Assembly: GCA_036559195.1 (NCBI GenBank)
Contig: DATBTN010000060.1
Span: 35,102 to 99,101 of the forward strand
Length of the DNA stretch: 64,000 nt
Direction: 5' to 3'
Source of the DNA: Candidatus Baltobacteraceae bacterium
Lineage (GTDB): Bacteria > Vulcanimicrobiota > Vulcanimicrobiia > Vulcanimicrobiales > Vulcanimicrobiaceae
Shown here piece by piece: positions 1 to 8,440 of this stretch (positions are counted from its first letter, which is position 1; the number at the start of each line of letters is the position of its first letter). Made by a program: the position numbers and the translations under genes. The notes under the pieces were generated by a model. The model was not told the origin of the DNA. It saw only the letters and a program-made list of their open reading frames with translations, and did not search any database.

Positions 1-2618
1 ACGTGATCTACGTGGGCAGCGGCGAGGGGTTGCGCCGGCCCGATCTCTCGACGGGCGACGGCGTCTATAAATCGACCGACGCCGGCAAGACGTGGACGCA
101 CCTCGGTCTGCGCGACGGCGAACAGATCCAAGCCATCGCGGTCGATCCGCGGGACGCGAATCGCTTCTACGTCGCGGTGGTGGGGCATCCGTACGGATCG
201 AACGCGCAGCGCGGACTCTATCGATCGACCGACGGCGGCGCGTCGTTTAAAAAAGTGCTCGGTCCCGACGACGGCGATACCGGCGCGGTGAGCGTCGTTA
301 TCGATCCGAACCATCCCGACACCGTCTATGCCGCGCTCTGGGCCTCCCGCAACGGCCCGTGGCACCTCACCCAAGTTTACGAACTTTACAACAAGGGCGG
401 GTTGTATAAATCCACCGACGGCGGCGCGACGTGGACGCAGTTGCACGGCGGCTTGCCGAAGGGCGTCGGACGCATCGGCATCTCGATCTCGCCCGCCGAC
501 TCCAACCGCATCTACACGATCGTGGAAAAGGCCGACGGGTGCGGCATCTATCGTTCCGACGACGCGGGTGCGTCGTGGATGCAAACCAACAGTGAAGAGC
601 GCGTCTGCGGACGCACCGAAGATTTTGCCGGCATTACGGCCGATCCCAAAGAACGCGACACGGTCTACTCGGCAAACACCACGACGTACCGTTCGACCGA
701 CGGCGGCAAGACATGGGTTGGAATAAAAGGCGCGCCCGGCGGGGACGACTACCACACCGTTTGGATCGATCCGGCGAACACCAACGTCATCTTACTCGGC
801 GTCGATCAAGGTGCGACGCTCTCGGTCGACGGCGGCAAGACGTGGAGTACCTGGTACAACCAGCCGACGGCGCAGTTCTATCACGTCATCACCGACGATC
901 GTTTTCCGTATCGCGTTTTCGGCGGACAGCAAGAAAGCGGAAGCGCCGAGGTATGGAGCCGCGGCGACGACGGCGCGATCACGTTTCGCGAGTTTCATCC
1001 GGTCGGGACCGAAGAATACGGGTACGTCGCGCCGGATCCGCTGCATCCGTGGCTGATCTACGGCGGCAAAGCGAGCGTGTATAACGAGCGCACGACGCAG
1101 ACGCAGGATATCTCACCCAGTTACGAACGCGGGAAGTATCGTTTCAATCGCACGGCACCGCTGATCTGGAATCGCGTCGACAAGCACGTGCTGTACCTCG
1201 GTTCGAACGTGGTCTTTGCGACGCGCAACGGCGGCCACAGCTGGCAGGTCATCAGCCCCGACCTGACGCGTAAGAACCCGGGCGAGCCCGCGAATATGGG
1301 CCCGTTCTCGGCCGCCGACCCGATGGCCGGCAAACATCGCGGCGTCGTCTACAGCCTCTCGCCTTCGTATATCGATAAGAACCTTATCTGGGCTGGAACC
1401 GACGACGGGCTGATGTGGGTGACGCGCGACGGCGGCGCGCACTGGCGCAACGTCACGCCGCCCGCGATGCGTCCGTGGAGCAAGGTCGCGCAGATCGATA
1501 GCTCGCACTTCGATCGCAACACCGCGTACATCGCCGTCAATCGCTTTCGCCTCAACGATCTGCATCCGTACATCTATCGCACGCACGACGGCGGCGCGAG
1601 TTGGCAGGCGATCGCTAACGGCCTGCCCGCCGACGCGCCGGTGAACTCGGTGCGCGAAGATCCCAAACGCCGCGGCCTGCTCTACGCCGGAACCGAACGC
1701 ACGGTCTACGTGTCGTTCGACGACGGCGATCGCTGGCAATCGCTGCAGAACAATCTGCCGTCGACCTCGATTCGCGACCTGGTGGTGCACGGCGACGATC
1801 TCGTGGTGGGGACGCACGGACGCTCGTTCTGGATTCTCGACGATCTCACGCCGCTGCGCCAACTCAACGCGAGCGTTGCCGACGCACCGGCGCACTTGTT
1901 CGCACCGCAGCTCACCTACCGCGTACGCCGCGACACCTATCCCGACACGCCGCTGCCGCCGGAGGAACCGGTCGGCCAGAATCCGCCCGACGGCGCGGTG
2001 ATCGACTACACGCTCGCGAACGCCGCGCACGGCGCGCTGGCAATCGCGATCTACGATTCCGCGGGACATCTCGTCCGCTCGTATGCGAGCACCGACAAAC
2101 CCGTGCCGATCGATCCGGAGATTACCGTGCCGACGTATTGGGTGCGGCCCACGGCGATTCCGCAGACGAGCGCGGGAATGCACCGATTCGTGTGGGATCT
2201 GCACTATCCGTCGCCGCGAGCGGCCGTCCACGACTACCCGATCTCGGCCATCGTGCACGATACGCCCCGCAATCCGCAAGGCGCGATCGCGTTACCGGGG
2301 CATTACACCGTACGCCTAACCGTCGGCGGCCGCACGTACTCGCAGCCGCTGACGATAGCGATGGATCCGCGCGTCCACACCGGCAGTGCGGCGCTGCAGG
2401 AGCAGTTTTCGCTTGCGACGCGCCTCGTCGCCGCGATGAACCGCTCGTACGCCCGGATGGAGAACGCAACCGCAAAGCACGATGCAGCGGGAGCGGGGCG
2501 TGACGAAACCCTCAATGAGAACCTCGCGCGTTTGCTCGACGTTATCGAAGGGGCGGACGCGGCTCCAACCACGCAGGCCAGCAGCGCGGCCGCCAGACTC
2601 TTGGGAGGACGCCCCTAA
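1..2618 (+). CDS. BNR/Asp-box repeat (sortilin/VPS10-like beta-propeller) protein, 5' truncated by window edge
   Basis: The reading frame is open from the first bases, so the true start lies upstream; 871 residues are visible. At least ten Asp-box motifs of the form S/T-x-D-x-G-x-x-W recur (for example YKSTDAGKTW, YRSTDGGASF, YVSFDDGDRW), the mark of a sialidase/sortilin-type beta-propeller. Known relatives are secreted proteins of about 1000-1050 residues often labelled glycosyl hydrolase, so roughly 130 residues with the signal peptide are probably missing. The last 250 residues are a non-propeller domain. No catalytic residue can be assigned, so enzymatic activity is unproven. The next gene starts 1 bp after the stop, suggesting cotranscription. 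Confidence 0.85.
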   Translation, partial: VIYVGSGEGLRRPDLSTGDGVYKSTDAGKTWTHLGLRDGEQIQAIAVDPRDANRFYVAVVGHPYGSNAQRGLYRSTDGGASFKKVLGPDDGDTGAVSVVIDPNHPDTVYAALWASRNGPWHLTQVYELYNKGGLYKSTDGGATWTQLHGGLPKGVGRIGISISPADSNRIYTIVEKADGCGIYRSDDAGASWMQTNSEERVCGRTEDFAGITADPKERDTVYSANTTTYRSTDGGKTWVGIKGAPGGDDYHTVWIDPANTNVILLGVDQGATLSVDGGKTWSTWYNQPTAQFYHVITDDRFPYRVFGGQQESGSAEVWSRGDDGAITFREFHPVGTEEYGYVAPDPLHPWLIYGGKASVYNERTTQTQDISPSYERGKYRFNRTAPLIWNRVDKHVLYLGSNVVFATRNGGHSWQVISPDLTRKNPGEPANMGPFSAADPMAGKHRGVVYSLSPSYIDKNLIWAGTDDGLMWVTRDGGAHWRNVTPPAMRPWSKVAQIDSSHFDRNTAYIAVNRFRLNDLHPYIYRTHDGGASWQAIANGLPADAPVNSVREDPKRRGLLYAGTERTVYVSFDDGDRWQSLQNNLPSTSIRDLVVHGDDLVVGTHGRSFWILDDLTPLRQLNASVADAPAHLFAPQLTYRVRRDTYPDTPLPPEEPVGQNPPDGAVIDYTLANAAHGALAIAIYDSAGHLVRSYASTDKPVPIDPEITVPTYWVRPTAIPQTSAGMHRFVWDLHYPSPRAAVHDYPISAIVHDTPRNPQGAIALPGHYTVRLTVGGRTYSQPLTIAMDPRVHTGSAALQEQFSLATRLVAAMNRSYARMENATAKHDAAGAGRDETLNENLARLLDVIEGADAAPTTQASSAAARLLGGRP

Positions 2619-2619
2619 C

Positions 2620-3192
2620 ATGCAAAATCGAGCCCACGTATCGCGATTCGGCGAGCCGAGCGAAGGCGAACTTCCCGCCGACATTCGCGAGGTCTACGAT
2701 AAGAATCGCGAAAAGCTGGGATTCGTTCCAAACGTTTTTCGCGCGTACGCGAAGCGTCCCGATCACTTTCGCGCGTTCATGCAGTATCACGACGTACTGA
2801 TGAAGACGCAGGGTGGGTTGAGCCGCGTCGAGCGCGAGGCGATCGTGGTCGCGGTCTCCTCGGAGAACCGCTGCCAGTATTGCATGGTCGCACACGGAGC
2901 GGCGCTGCGCGTTTTGAGCAAAGATCCGGTGCTGGCGGAGCAAATCGCGAATAATTGGCGCACGGCCGAGCTTTCGCCGCGCATGCGCGCGATGTTGGGG
3001 TTCGCCGCGCGCGTTAACGAGCCGGGCTTCGCGGCGAGCGAACACGAGATCGACCAGCTCCACTTAGCCGGCTTCAGTCAGGACGACATTTGGGATATCG
3101 GTGCGATCGCGTCGTTCTTCGGATTCTCCAACCGCATGGCCGGTCTCATGGACATGCGACCGAACGCCGAGTTCTACGCGATGGGCCGCTGA
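2620..3192 (+). CDS. AhpD-like peroxidase-related protein (carboxymuconolactone decarboxylase family)
   Basis: 190 residues. The core carries the AhpD-type redox motif CQYC at residues 85-88 followed by His92, the catalytic arrangement of alkylhydroperoxidase D proteins, in the context EAIVVAVS...CQYCMVAHG typical of the 'uncharacterised peroxidase-related enzyme' group. Expected role: thiol-dependent peroxide reduction in the cytoplasm. The ATG at 2620 was chosen because a GGGAGGA Shine-Dalgarno sits at 2603-2609 and the start falls just after the stop of the BNR gene; an open frame further upstream only shadows that gene. The two adjacent cysteines are ordinary Cys codons, not selenocysteine. 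Confidence 0.85.
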   Translation: MQNRAHVSRFGEPSEGELPADIREVYDKNREKLGFVPNVFRAYAKRPDHFRAFMQYHDVLMKTQGGLSRVEREAIVVAVSSENRCQYCMVAHGAALRVLSKDPVLAEQIANNWRTAELSPRMRAMLGFAARVNEPGFAASEHEIDQLHLAGFSQDDIWDIGAIASFFGFSNRMAGLMDMRPNAEFYAMGR

Positions 3193-3259
3193 CAAGCGCT
3201 CGCAACGTGAGTCCCGCGGCCGGTTGGGAATATGCGTGTGTACGGAGGTTTGATACAAC

Positions 3260-3628
3260 ATGAACGTACCGAATAGAGTGCCTTGGATCAACATCGCAGT
3301 CGGTATTCTCACGATCATCTCGCCGTTCGTAACAACCCCGACCACCGGAGCGGCCCGCTGGGCCATGGTGATCCCGGGAATCGTCATCGCCATCGTAGCG
3401 ATCATCGAAATGTCTGTCTATGCGAAATCGCAGAGCATGAGCTATTGGCCGGTCGTCAACATTCTCGCCGGCATCTGGCTTTTTATTGCTACCACGTTCG
3501 CGCAGGGCAATACGGGTATGATCTGGAGCAATGTCGTCCTGGGTGTCAGCGCGATCGTAACCGCGCTGGTCGCGCTTTCTTACGAACGGGTACACGCGTC
3601 CGCGCCGCACACGGCGCAACGCGCGTAA
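3260..3628 (+). CDS. SPW-repeat integral membrane protein
   Basis: 122 residues with four predicted transmembrane segments arranged as two repeats, one beginning near residue 8 (VPWINIAVGILTIISPF) and the second near residue 61 (YWPVVNILAGIWLF). This repeated pattern of a P/S-W motif with two helices matches SPW-family proteins, whose biochemical function is unknown. ATG at 3260 is supported by a GGAGG at 3244-3248. It stands alone in a 67-bp gap after the AhpD-like gene and is closed by a strong hairpin terminator. Confidence 0.8.
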   Translation: MNVPNRVPWINIAVGILTIISPFVTTPTTGAARWAMVIPGIVIAIVAIIEMSVYAKSQSMSYWPVVNILAGIWLFIATTFAQGNTGMIWSNVVLGVSAIVTALVALSYERVHASAPHTAQRA

Positions 3629-3658
3629 CGAACGCACGAATACCGCACTCAAAACGAC

Positions 3659-3687
3659 GGGCGGCCATACGGCCGCCCATTGTTTTT
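3659..3687 (+). terminator. Rho-independent terminator between convergent genes
   Basis: GGGCGGCC, loop ATAC, GGCCGCCC, followed by ATTGTTTTT. An 8-bp GC-only stem with a T tract on the plus strand; the minus strand also ends in a short T run (CGTTTTG), so it may serve the convergent membrane gene too. Confidence 0.8.
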
Positions 3688-3704
3688 CCTACTCGTTCCT
3701 GCCG

Positions 3705-4937
3705 TTAGGCGGGCGACGTCGATTGCGTTGCGTTTCGTGCGCGAAGAAGGTTGGCCATCATCGCGAGCCAGCCCAAGACTCCGATGCACGCGCCGATCGC
3801 AACGAACGGGAAGAGCATCAGCACGAGGCCGCATGCGACCGTGGCGATTGCGATTTGGAATGCGAGAAATGCCGTCCAAGAAAGCGGTGCGAGCAGCAGC
3901 GTTTGCGGGGGTGTCTCGTCGTCTTCGCCGCGGTACACGGTTGCGATCAGCCGCACGCCGATGTGATGGATGTGCGCGTTGACCATCTGGCCGATCCAAC
4001 CGACGAGCAGCACGAAGCCATAGGCAAGTTGCCATGCCTTGCCGTCGAGTACCCCCGCGCCTAAGGCGAGTGCGACAAGCAGCCACCCGAGACTCGCCGC
4101 CATAAACGCTTGCGGCGGACGGTGCGTAACCGCAGCGCGACGCAACAGCAGGCCCATCTGCAACGCATAGAGCACCGCTCCCGCCGCGAAAAGTGCAGCG
4201 CCGCCCCACGCGAGGGCAGCTATCGGCATCGCAAGACCGACGACGAGAACGATGGTGCCGATCGCGCAGAGCGTCCCAACGAGAATATGCACGAGCGGCG
4301 AACGCGCGCGGTTACCGGTGAGCGGCCGAACCGTTCGCGTCGAGACGCCGAAGATCAACAGCGAAAGCCAGCCGAACATGCCGAGATGCGCGTGCGCCGC
4401 GGGCAGAGATGCGAACCAAGCCGGTACCCGCACTCCCGCGAGCATTGCGGCCAGGGCGATTCCCGCAAGTGCCGTGAGCAGCAGCGCGATCAGCGTGATC
4501 GCGAGTGCGCGCGCGATCGCGCGTTCGGTGCGCTCGACGCGACCGAGCCGGGCGAGCGTTGCGAATGCTGCGGCGAGGTACGTGAGGAGCGCCGCAACCA
4601 GCAGCGATGCGGCCGGCAGCAGCAGGCGCGGCCACGCGGCGAACGCCGCGACGAGCAGCGCGACGCCGAGCGCGAACGCGGCGAGCGACCAGCGCGCCGC
4701 GCCTTCGGCGCGCCACGGAAGATCGGTGAACGTTGGGACGACGTGCAGCAAAATCGCAAGTGCGACGAGCGTGAACCAGCCGAGCGCGACTACGTGAACC
4801 CACGCGAGCGCCGGGAACGTGATTGCGGCGATCGAGCCGCAGGTGGCGATCCAGATGGCAAACGCCCAGGCGAAACCGTGCGCGAGCTGGCCAAGAACGA
4901 GCGCGCCGGGCGGGATCCAATGCCGGCGAGCGAACAT
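3705..4937 (-). CDS. Polytopic membrane protein related to haem-copper oxidase subunit I / NnrS-like proteins
   Basis: 410 residues with about 12 predicted transmembrane helices. Several helices carry histidine signatures resembling oxidase subunit I or NnrS proteins: HVVALGWFTLVALAILLHVV near residue 50, HAHLGMFGWLSLLIFG near residue 200 and MVNAHIHHIGVRL near residue 320. These suggest haem or copper ligation, but the full set of ligands for a catalytic binuclear centre is not evident and no subunit II gene is adjacent. The ATG at 4937 was chosen because upstream sequence in this frame is Arg-rich shadow coding; the stop of the preceding small frame lies 8 bp upstream. Function is inferred only at fold level. 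Confidence 0.65.
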   Translation of the reverse strand: MFARRHWIPPGALVLGQLAHGFAWAFAIWIATCGSIAAITFPALAWVHVVALGWFTLVALAILLHVVPTFTDLPWRAEGAARWSLAAFALGVALLVAAFAAWPRLLLPAASLLVAALLTYLAAAFATLARLGRVERTERAIARALAITLIALLLTALAGIALAAMLAGVRVPAWFASLPAAHAHLGMFGWLSLLIFGVSTRTVRPLTGNRARSPLVHILVGTLCAIGTIVLVVGLAMPIAALAWGGAALFAAGAVLYALQMGLLLRRAAVTHRPPQAFMAASLGWLLVALALGAGVLDGKAWQLAYGFVLLVGWIGQMVNAHIHHIGVRLIATVYRGEDDETPPQTLLLAPLSWTAFLAFQIAIATVACGLVLMLFPFVAIGACIGVLGWLAMMANLLRARNATQSTSPA

Positions 4938-4945
4938 CGCGCTCG

Positions 4946-5163
4946 CTACGCGATGAGCGCGCCGAAGCGCGCGGCGTCGATGCTGCCGCCGGTCACGCTC
5001 GCGGCGCCGACGTAAGCCGCATAGGTCGCACCGAGGCTCGCAGGCTGGTAGAAAAAATCTCCGTCGAGCGTTGCCTGGAACGCAAAATCGAGCCCAAAAT
5101 CGGGGCGCCCGACGGTAGCGGCTGCGCCGTTCTATCCGCACCCAGTACGAAGATTTGAAACAT
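4946..5163 (-). pseudogene. Frameshifted small gene upstream of the oxidase-like membrane protein
   Basis: An ATG at 5163 with a GGAGGG Shine-Dalgarno (5171-5176) opens a frame starting MFQIFVLGADRTAQ, but this frame becomes Ser/Arg-rich and runs out. A second frame, open from about 5130 to a TAG at 4946-4948 with no start codon of its own, reads FAFQATLDGDFFYQPASLG and ends ITGG-like (VTGGSIDAARFGALIA). Joining the two needs one indel near 5125-5135. The terminal 15 residues closely match the C-terminus of the threonine dehydratase encoded at 5457-6437. It is either a decayed gene, a sequencing indel or a deliberate frameshift. Confidence 0.5.
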
Positions 5164-5192
5164 CACGACACCCTCCGGCACTTTTTTGGGCC

Positions 5193-5201
5193 ATTATAGC
5201 A
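5193..5201 (-). promoter_or_regulatory. Extended -10 promoter (TGC-TATAAT)
   Basis: On the minus strand the sequence reads TGCTATAAT, a perfect -10 hexamer with the TGn extension. No good -35 is present at 16-18 bp, as is usual for extended -10 promoters. It lies about 22 bp upstream of the Shine-Dalgarno of the frameshifted small gene and would drive that gene and the membrane protein behind it. Confidence 0.6.
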
Positions 5202-5287
5202 CCATGCGGAATGCGAGCGATGTCTCTTAGGAACGGATTTAGTCGTCAGTTCCCACGAGCGTGGCGCGTCGTTCTTCGACGGGGATC

Positions 5288-5471
5288 GTCGTCCTTCGAC
5301 AGGCTCAGGATGACAAGGAGGGCGTGCTCCATTGTCATGCTGAGCTTGTCGAAGCATGAGCTCGGCGTCCTTCGACAGGCTCAGGATGACAAGGGGGGCG
5401 TGCTCCGTTGTCATGCTGAGCTTGTCGAAGCATTAGCTCGGCGTCCTTCGACAAGCTCAGCATGACAATGG
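5288..5471. repeat. REP-like palindromic repeat array (five arms in alternating orientation)
   Basis: Arms of the type GTCCTTCGACAGGCTCAGGA and their inverted partners TCATGCTGAGCTTGTCGAAG alternate, so neighbouring arms can form hairpins like BIMEs. A unit of about 77 bp is repeated twice and followed by a final single arm. Relatives of this sequence occur twice more in the window (59.6 and 63.5 kb). The last arm contributes the stop codon of ilvA. Confidence 0.85.
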
Positions 5472-6437
5472 GGCGATGAGTGCGCCGAAGCGCGTGGCGT
5501 CGATGTTGCCGCCGGTTATGATGGCGGCGACGCGTTTGCTGCGGATGTTGATTTTCCCGAACATGATCGCCGCTAGGCTCGCGGCGCCGCTCGGCTCGAT
5601 GACGATCTTCATTCGTTCGAAGGCGAAGCGCATGGCGGATCGCAACTCGTCGTCGCTGACGGTCACGACTCCGCGCGCGTAGCGCTGCACGAGCGGGAAC
5701 GTTAGCTCGCCGGGGGCGGTCGTCTGCATGCCGTCGGCGATCGTATCGGGCACCGGGATCGTGATCCGCGTTCCGGCAGCGAGCGAGCGCGCGAAATCGT
5801 CGCCGGCCTCCGGCTCGACGCCGTAGACGTCGATCGCCGGATCTATGCCGTTGGCCGCAATGGCCGTACCGGAGAGCAGGCCGCCGCCGCCCGTGCAGGC
5901 GACGATGCACTCGATTCCGGCAACGTCTTCGAGCAGTTCGAGCGCGGCAGTTCCTTGGCCGGCGATGACGTGCGGATCGTCGTACGGCGGAACGAGCGTC
6001 GCGCCGCGCTCCGCGCACAGCCGCGCAGCGATCGCCGATCGATCTTCGCGCCGCCGATCGTAGAATACGACCGCGGCGCCGTACTCGCGCGTCGCCGCCA
6101 CCTTGGCGGCGGGCGCGTCGTTCGGCATCACGATCGTGGCCGGAGCGCCGAGCAATCGGCTCGCAAGCGCGACGCCCTGCGCGTGGTTGCCGCTCGAAAA
6201 CGCGACCACGCCGCGCGCGCGTTCGGCCACGCTCATCTGGGCGATGCGATTGTAAGCACCGCGAAATTTAAACGCGCCCATGCGCTGGAAGTTCTCGCAC
6301 TTGAGGAAGACGCTCGCTCCGGTGCGCGCGTCGAGCGTGCTCGAGGTAAGAACCGGCGTGCGATGCACGATGCCCGCGAGCCGGGCTGCCGCCGCGCGGA
6401 CGTCGTCGAAACCGACGCTCGAGGCGACTTCGGTCAC
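5457..6437 (-). CDS. ilvA: Threonine/serine ammonia-lyase (PLP-dependent dehydratase, catabolic type)
   Basis: 326 residues, a fold-type II PLP enzyme deaminating threonine to 2-oxobutanoate. The PLP lysine is Lys57 in MGAFKFRGA; SSGNHAQGVA and the glycine-rich CTGGGGLLSGT phosphate-binding loop follow. No C-terminal ACT regulatory domain is present, so the length fits the short, catabolic class (TdcB/serine racemase-like). The GTG at 6437 is preferred over a start 39 bp upstream because it makes a GTGA overlap with the stop of the upstream lipoprotein. The last four residues (PLSC) and the stop come from a REP arm, replacing what looks like an original end after FGALIA. Confidence 0.85.
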   Translation of the reverse strand: MTEVASSVGFDDVRAAAARLAGIVHRTPVLTSSTLDARTGASVFLKCENFQRMGAFKFRGAYNRIAQMSVAERARGVVAFSSGNHAQGVALASRLLGAPATIVMPNDAPAAKVAATREYGAAVVFYDRRREDRSAIAARLCAERGATLVPPYDDPHVIAGQGTAALELLEDVAGIECIVACTGGGGLLSGTAIAANGIDPAIDVYGVEPEAGDDFARSLAAGTRITIPVPDTIADGMQTTAPGELTFPLVQRYARGVVTVSDDELRSAMRFAFERMKIVIEPSGAASLAAIMFGKINIRSKRVAAIITGGNIDATRFGALIAPLSC

Positions 6438-6814
6438 GGCAACGCCGACCCGGCGTCGCCCATGTGGACGCGCCACGCCGTCACTTTGCCGTTATCGTCG
6501 AGCGCGAGCGCCTCCCGATAGGCGCGCTTCTCGAACGTGACGTCGAAGCAATGCGCCGCCGGCGCGCAGTTTTGATCGTCCTCTTTGAGCCCTTTGTACG
6601 CGCCCTGCGCGTTGAGCTCGTCGGAGAGTTCGGCCACCCGCACGCGCGTGAGCTGGCCCGAAATTGCGGGCGCGAAATCGCTCGCGACCGGCGTCATGTC
6701 GTTTGCGATGACGGCGCGGGTGATTTTGTCGGCTTCGGTTTCGTATTTGTTGTGCGACGCGCAGCCGCCGAGTACGGCGAGCGCCAAAAGCACGAGCAGC
6801 GTCGAACGTTTCAC
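6434..6814 (-). CDS. Small lipoprotein of unknown function
   Basis: 126 residues. The N-terminus MKRSTLLVLLALAVLGGCAS has a positively charged start, a hydrophobic core and the lipobox LGGC, so it should be lipidated at Cys18 and exported. No family recognised. The start is GTG at 6814, overlapping the prfC stop as GTGA, and its own stop overlaps the ilvA start the same way, so it is translationally coupled on both sides. Two further cysteines near residues 83 and 89 could form a disulfide outside the cytoplasm. Confidence 0.75.
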   Translation of the reverse strand: MKRSTLLVLLALAVLGGCASHNKYETEADKITRAVIANDMTPVASDFAPAISGQLTRVRVAELSDELNAQGAYKGLKEDDQNCAPAAHCFDVTFEKRAYREALALDDNGKVTAWRVHMGDAGSALP

Positions 6815-8433
6815 GCGATCACCGTTCCTTTATCGGCCGAGTCCGTTGTCGAGCCGGTGAAGTCGATAAACTGCAGTTTCGGATTCCACTCCTGCGCCAA
6901 CCGCATGCTCCACTCGCTCTCGAAGAGCGCGACCGGGCGCGCGTCCCAATCTTCGACGAGTTTTGCATTGGACGGCAACTGGGCGGTCCGGATCGTTTCC
7001 GGCTCGCCGACGATCCGGCGGGCGACCGAAAACGGCAACGTTGCGAAGAGCGTCTTTACGTTGTACTCGTTCTCGAGGCGGTATTTCGCAACTTCGAACT
7101 GCAACGCGCCGACTGCAGCCAGAATCGGCTCGGTTCGCATCGAGCCGAGCGGATACATGACCTGGATGGCTCCCTCTTCACGCAACTGCGCGATTCCCTT
7201 CCCGAACGACTTGTAACTCGAAGTATCGATACTGCGAACCGATGCGAAATGTTCCGGCGCGAACGACGGAACGCCGTCGAATCGTACGAGGTCGCCGTCG
7301 CAAATCGTGTCGCCGATGGCAAACGAGCCCGGGTTAGCCAATCCAACCACGTCCCCCGCATAGGCGGCATCGAGCGATTCGCGTTCGCTTGCGAAGAGTT
7401 TCATCGCGCGCGCGAGCCGCACGTCCTTGCCGGTACGCGCGTTGCGGACCGTCATGTCGCGCTCGAACTTCCCCGAACACACCCGCACGAACGCGATGCG
7501 GTCGCGATGGCGGGGATCCATGTTCGCTTGAATCTTGAACACGAAGCCCGAGAATTGCTCGCTCGCCGGATCGACGGGTCCCGTATCGGCGACGCGCGCG
7601 ACCGGCGGCGGGCTGAGCGCGACGAAGCGATCGAGGAAGAGCTGCACGCCGAAGTTCGTAACGGCGCTGCCGAAAAAGACCGGCGAGACCTCGCCGCGCA
7701 GCATCGCGTCGCGATCGAACTCGGCGCCGGCCCCTTCGAGCAGCTCGAGGCCGTCGCGAAACTCGCGATACGAGGCCTCGTCGAGCAAGCCGGTCAGCTG
7801 CGGATCGTCGATGTCGGTGAGTTGGACGTGCGCTTTTTTGGCACCGTGCACGGTGCGTTCGAAGAGGTGCACTTCGCGCGTCTGCCGGTCATAGATGCCC
7901 TTGAAGCCAGGGCCGTTGCCCAGCGGCCAATTCATTGGAAAGACGCCGATGCCGAGCACGCTCTCGAGCTCGTCGAGCAGCTCGAGCGCGTCGCGGCTGG
8001 GCCGATCCATCTTGTTGATGAACGTAAAAAGCGGAATGCGGCGCGCGCGGCAGATCGCGAAGAGTTTTTTGGTTTGCGGCTCGACGCCCTTGGCCGCATC
8101 GATCAGCATCACGGCGCAGTCGGCGGCCAGCAGCGTGCGGTAGGTATCTTCGCCGAAGTCTTGGTGCCCCGGCGTGTCGAGCAGGTTGATCGTGTGGCCG
8201 TCGTACGGAAACTGCAGCACGGTCGAGGTGATCGAGATGCCGCGCTGCTTTTCGAGTTCCATCCAGTCGCTCGTGGCGGCGCGCTGCTGCCGTCGCGCGG
8301 AGACTTGGCCGGCGGTTTGGATCGCCCCACCGTAGAGCAAGAGTTTCTCGGTCAGGGTCGTTTTGCCGGCGTCGGGATGCGAAATGATCGCAAACGTCCG
8401 GCGTTTTTCAACTTCTTGGGCGATGGAGCTCAT
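6811..8433 (-). CDS. prfC: Peptide chain release factor 3 (RF3)
   Basis: 540 residues, close to the 529 of E. coli RF3. RF3 is the translational GTPase that removes RF1/RF2 from the ribosome after peptide release. The G1 loop SHPDAGKTTLTEKLL is near residue 18, G3 is DTPGHQDFGEDTYRTL, and G4 is NKMD. Domains II and III follow with the RF3-type ending around LPFSVARRIVGEPETI. The ATG at 8433 (MSSIAQEVEKRRTFAIISH) is chosen; the longer open frame upstream has no similarity. It is in an operon, with GTGA coupling to the downstream lipoprotein and an 8-bp gap to the gene upstream. Confidence 0.93.
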   Translation of the reverse strand: MSSIAQEVEKRRTFAIISHPDAGKTTLTEKLLLYGGAIQTAGQVSARRQQRAATSDWMELEKQRGISITSTVLQFPYDGHTINLLDTPGHQDFGEDTYRTLLAADCAVMLIDAAKGVEPQTKKLFAICRARRIPLFTFINKMDRPSRDALELLDELESVLGIGVFPMNWPLGNGPGFKGIYDRQTREVHLFERTVHGAKKAHVQLTDIDDPQLTGLLDEASYREFRDGLELLEGAGAEFDRDAMLRGEVSPVFFGSAVTNFGVQLFLDRFVALSPPPVARVADTGPVDPASEQFSGFVFKIQANMDPRHRDRIAFVRVCSGKFERDMTVRNARTGKDVRLARAMKLFASERESLDAAYAGDVVGLANPGSFAIGDTICDGDLVRFDGVPSFAPEHFASVRSIDTSSYKSFGKGIAQLREEGAIQVMYPLGSMRTEPILAAVGALQFEVAKYRLENEYNVKTLFATLPFSVARRIVGEPETIRTAQLPSNAKLVEDWDARPVALFESEWSMRLAQEWNPKLQFIDFTGSTTDSADKGTVIA

Positions 8434-8440
8434 GGCGAAG

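Noticed and set aside
1113..2279. 388-aa open frame antisense to the BNR gene
   Set aside because: Arg-rich composition and no motif; caused by high GC on the opposite strand of a real gene.
2872..2895. Selenocysteine in the AhpD-like redox motif
   Set aside because: Both positions are TGC/TGT cysteine codons.
4110..5015. 301-aa plus-strand frame
   Set aside because: Highly charged Arg/Glu shadow of the minus-strand membrane protein.
5288..5471. Possible CRISPR array
   Set aside because: Repeat arms alternate in orientation, spacers are themselves repeated and no cas gene is in the window; REP/BIME organisation fits.
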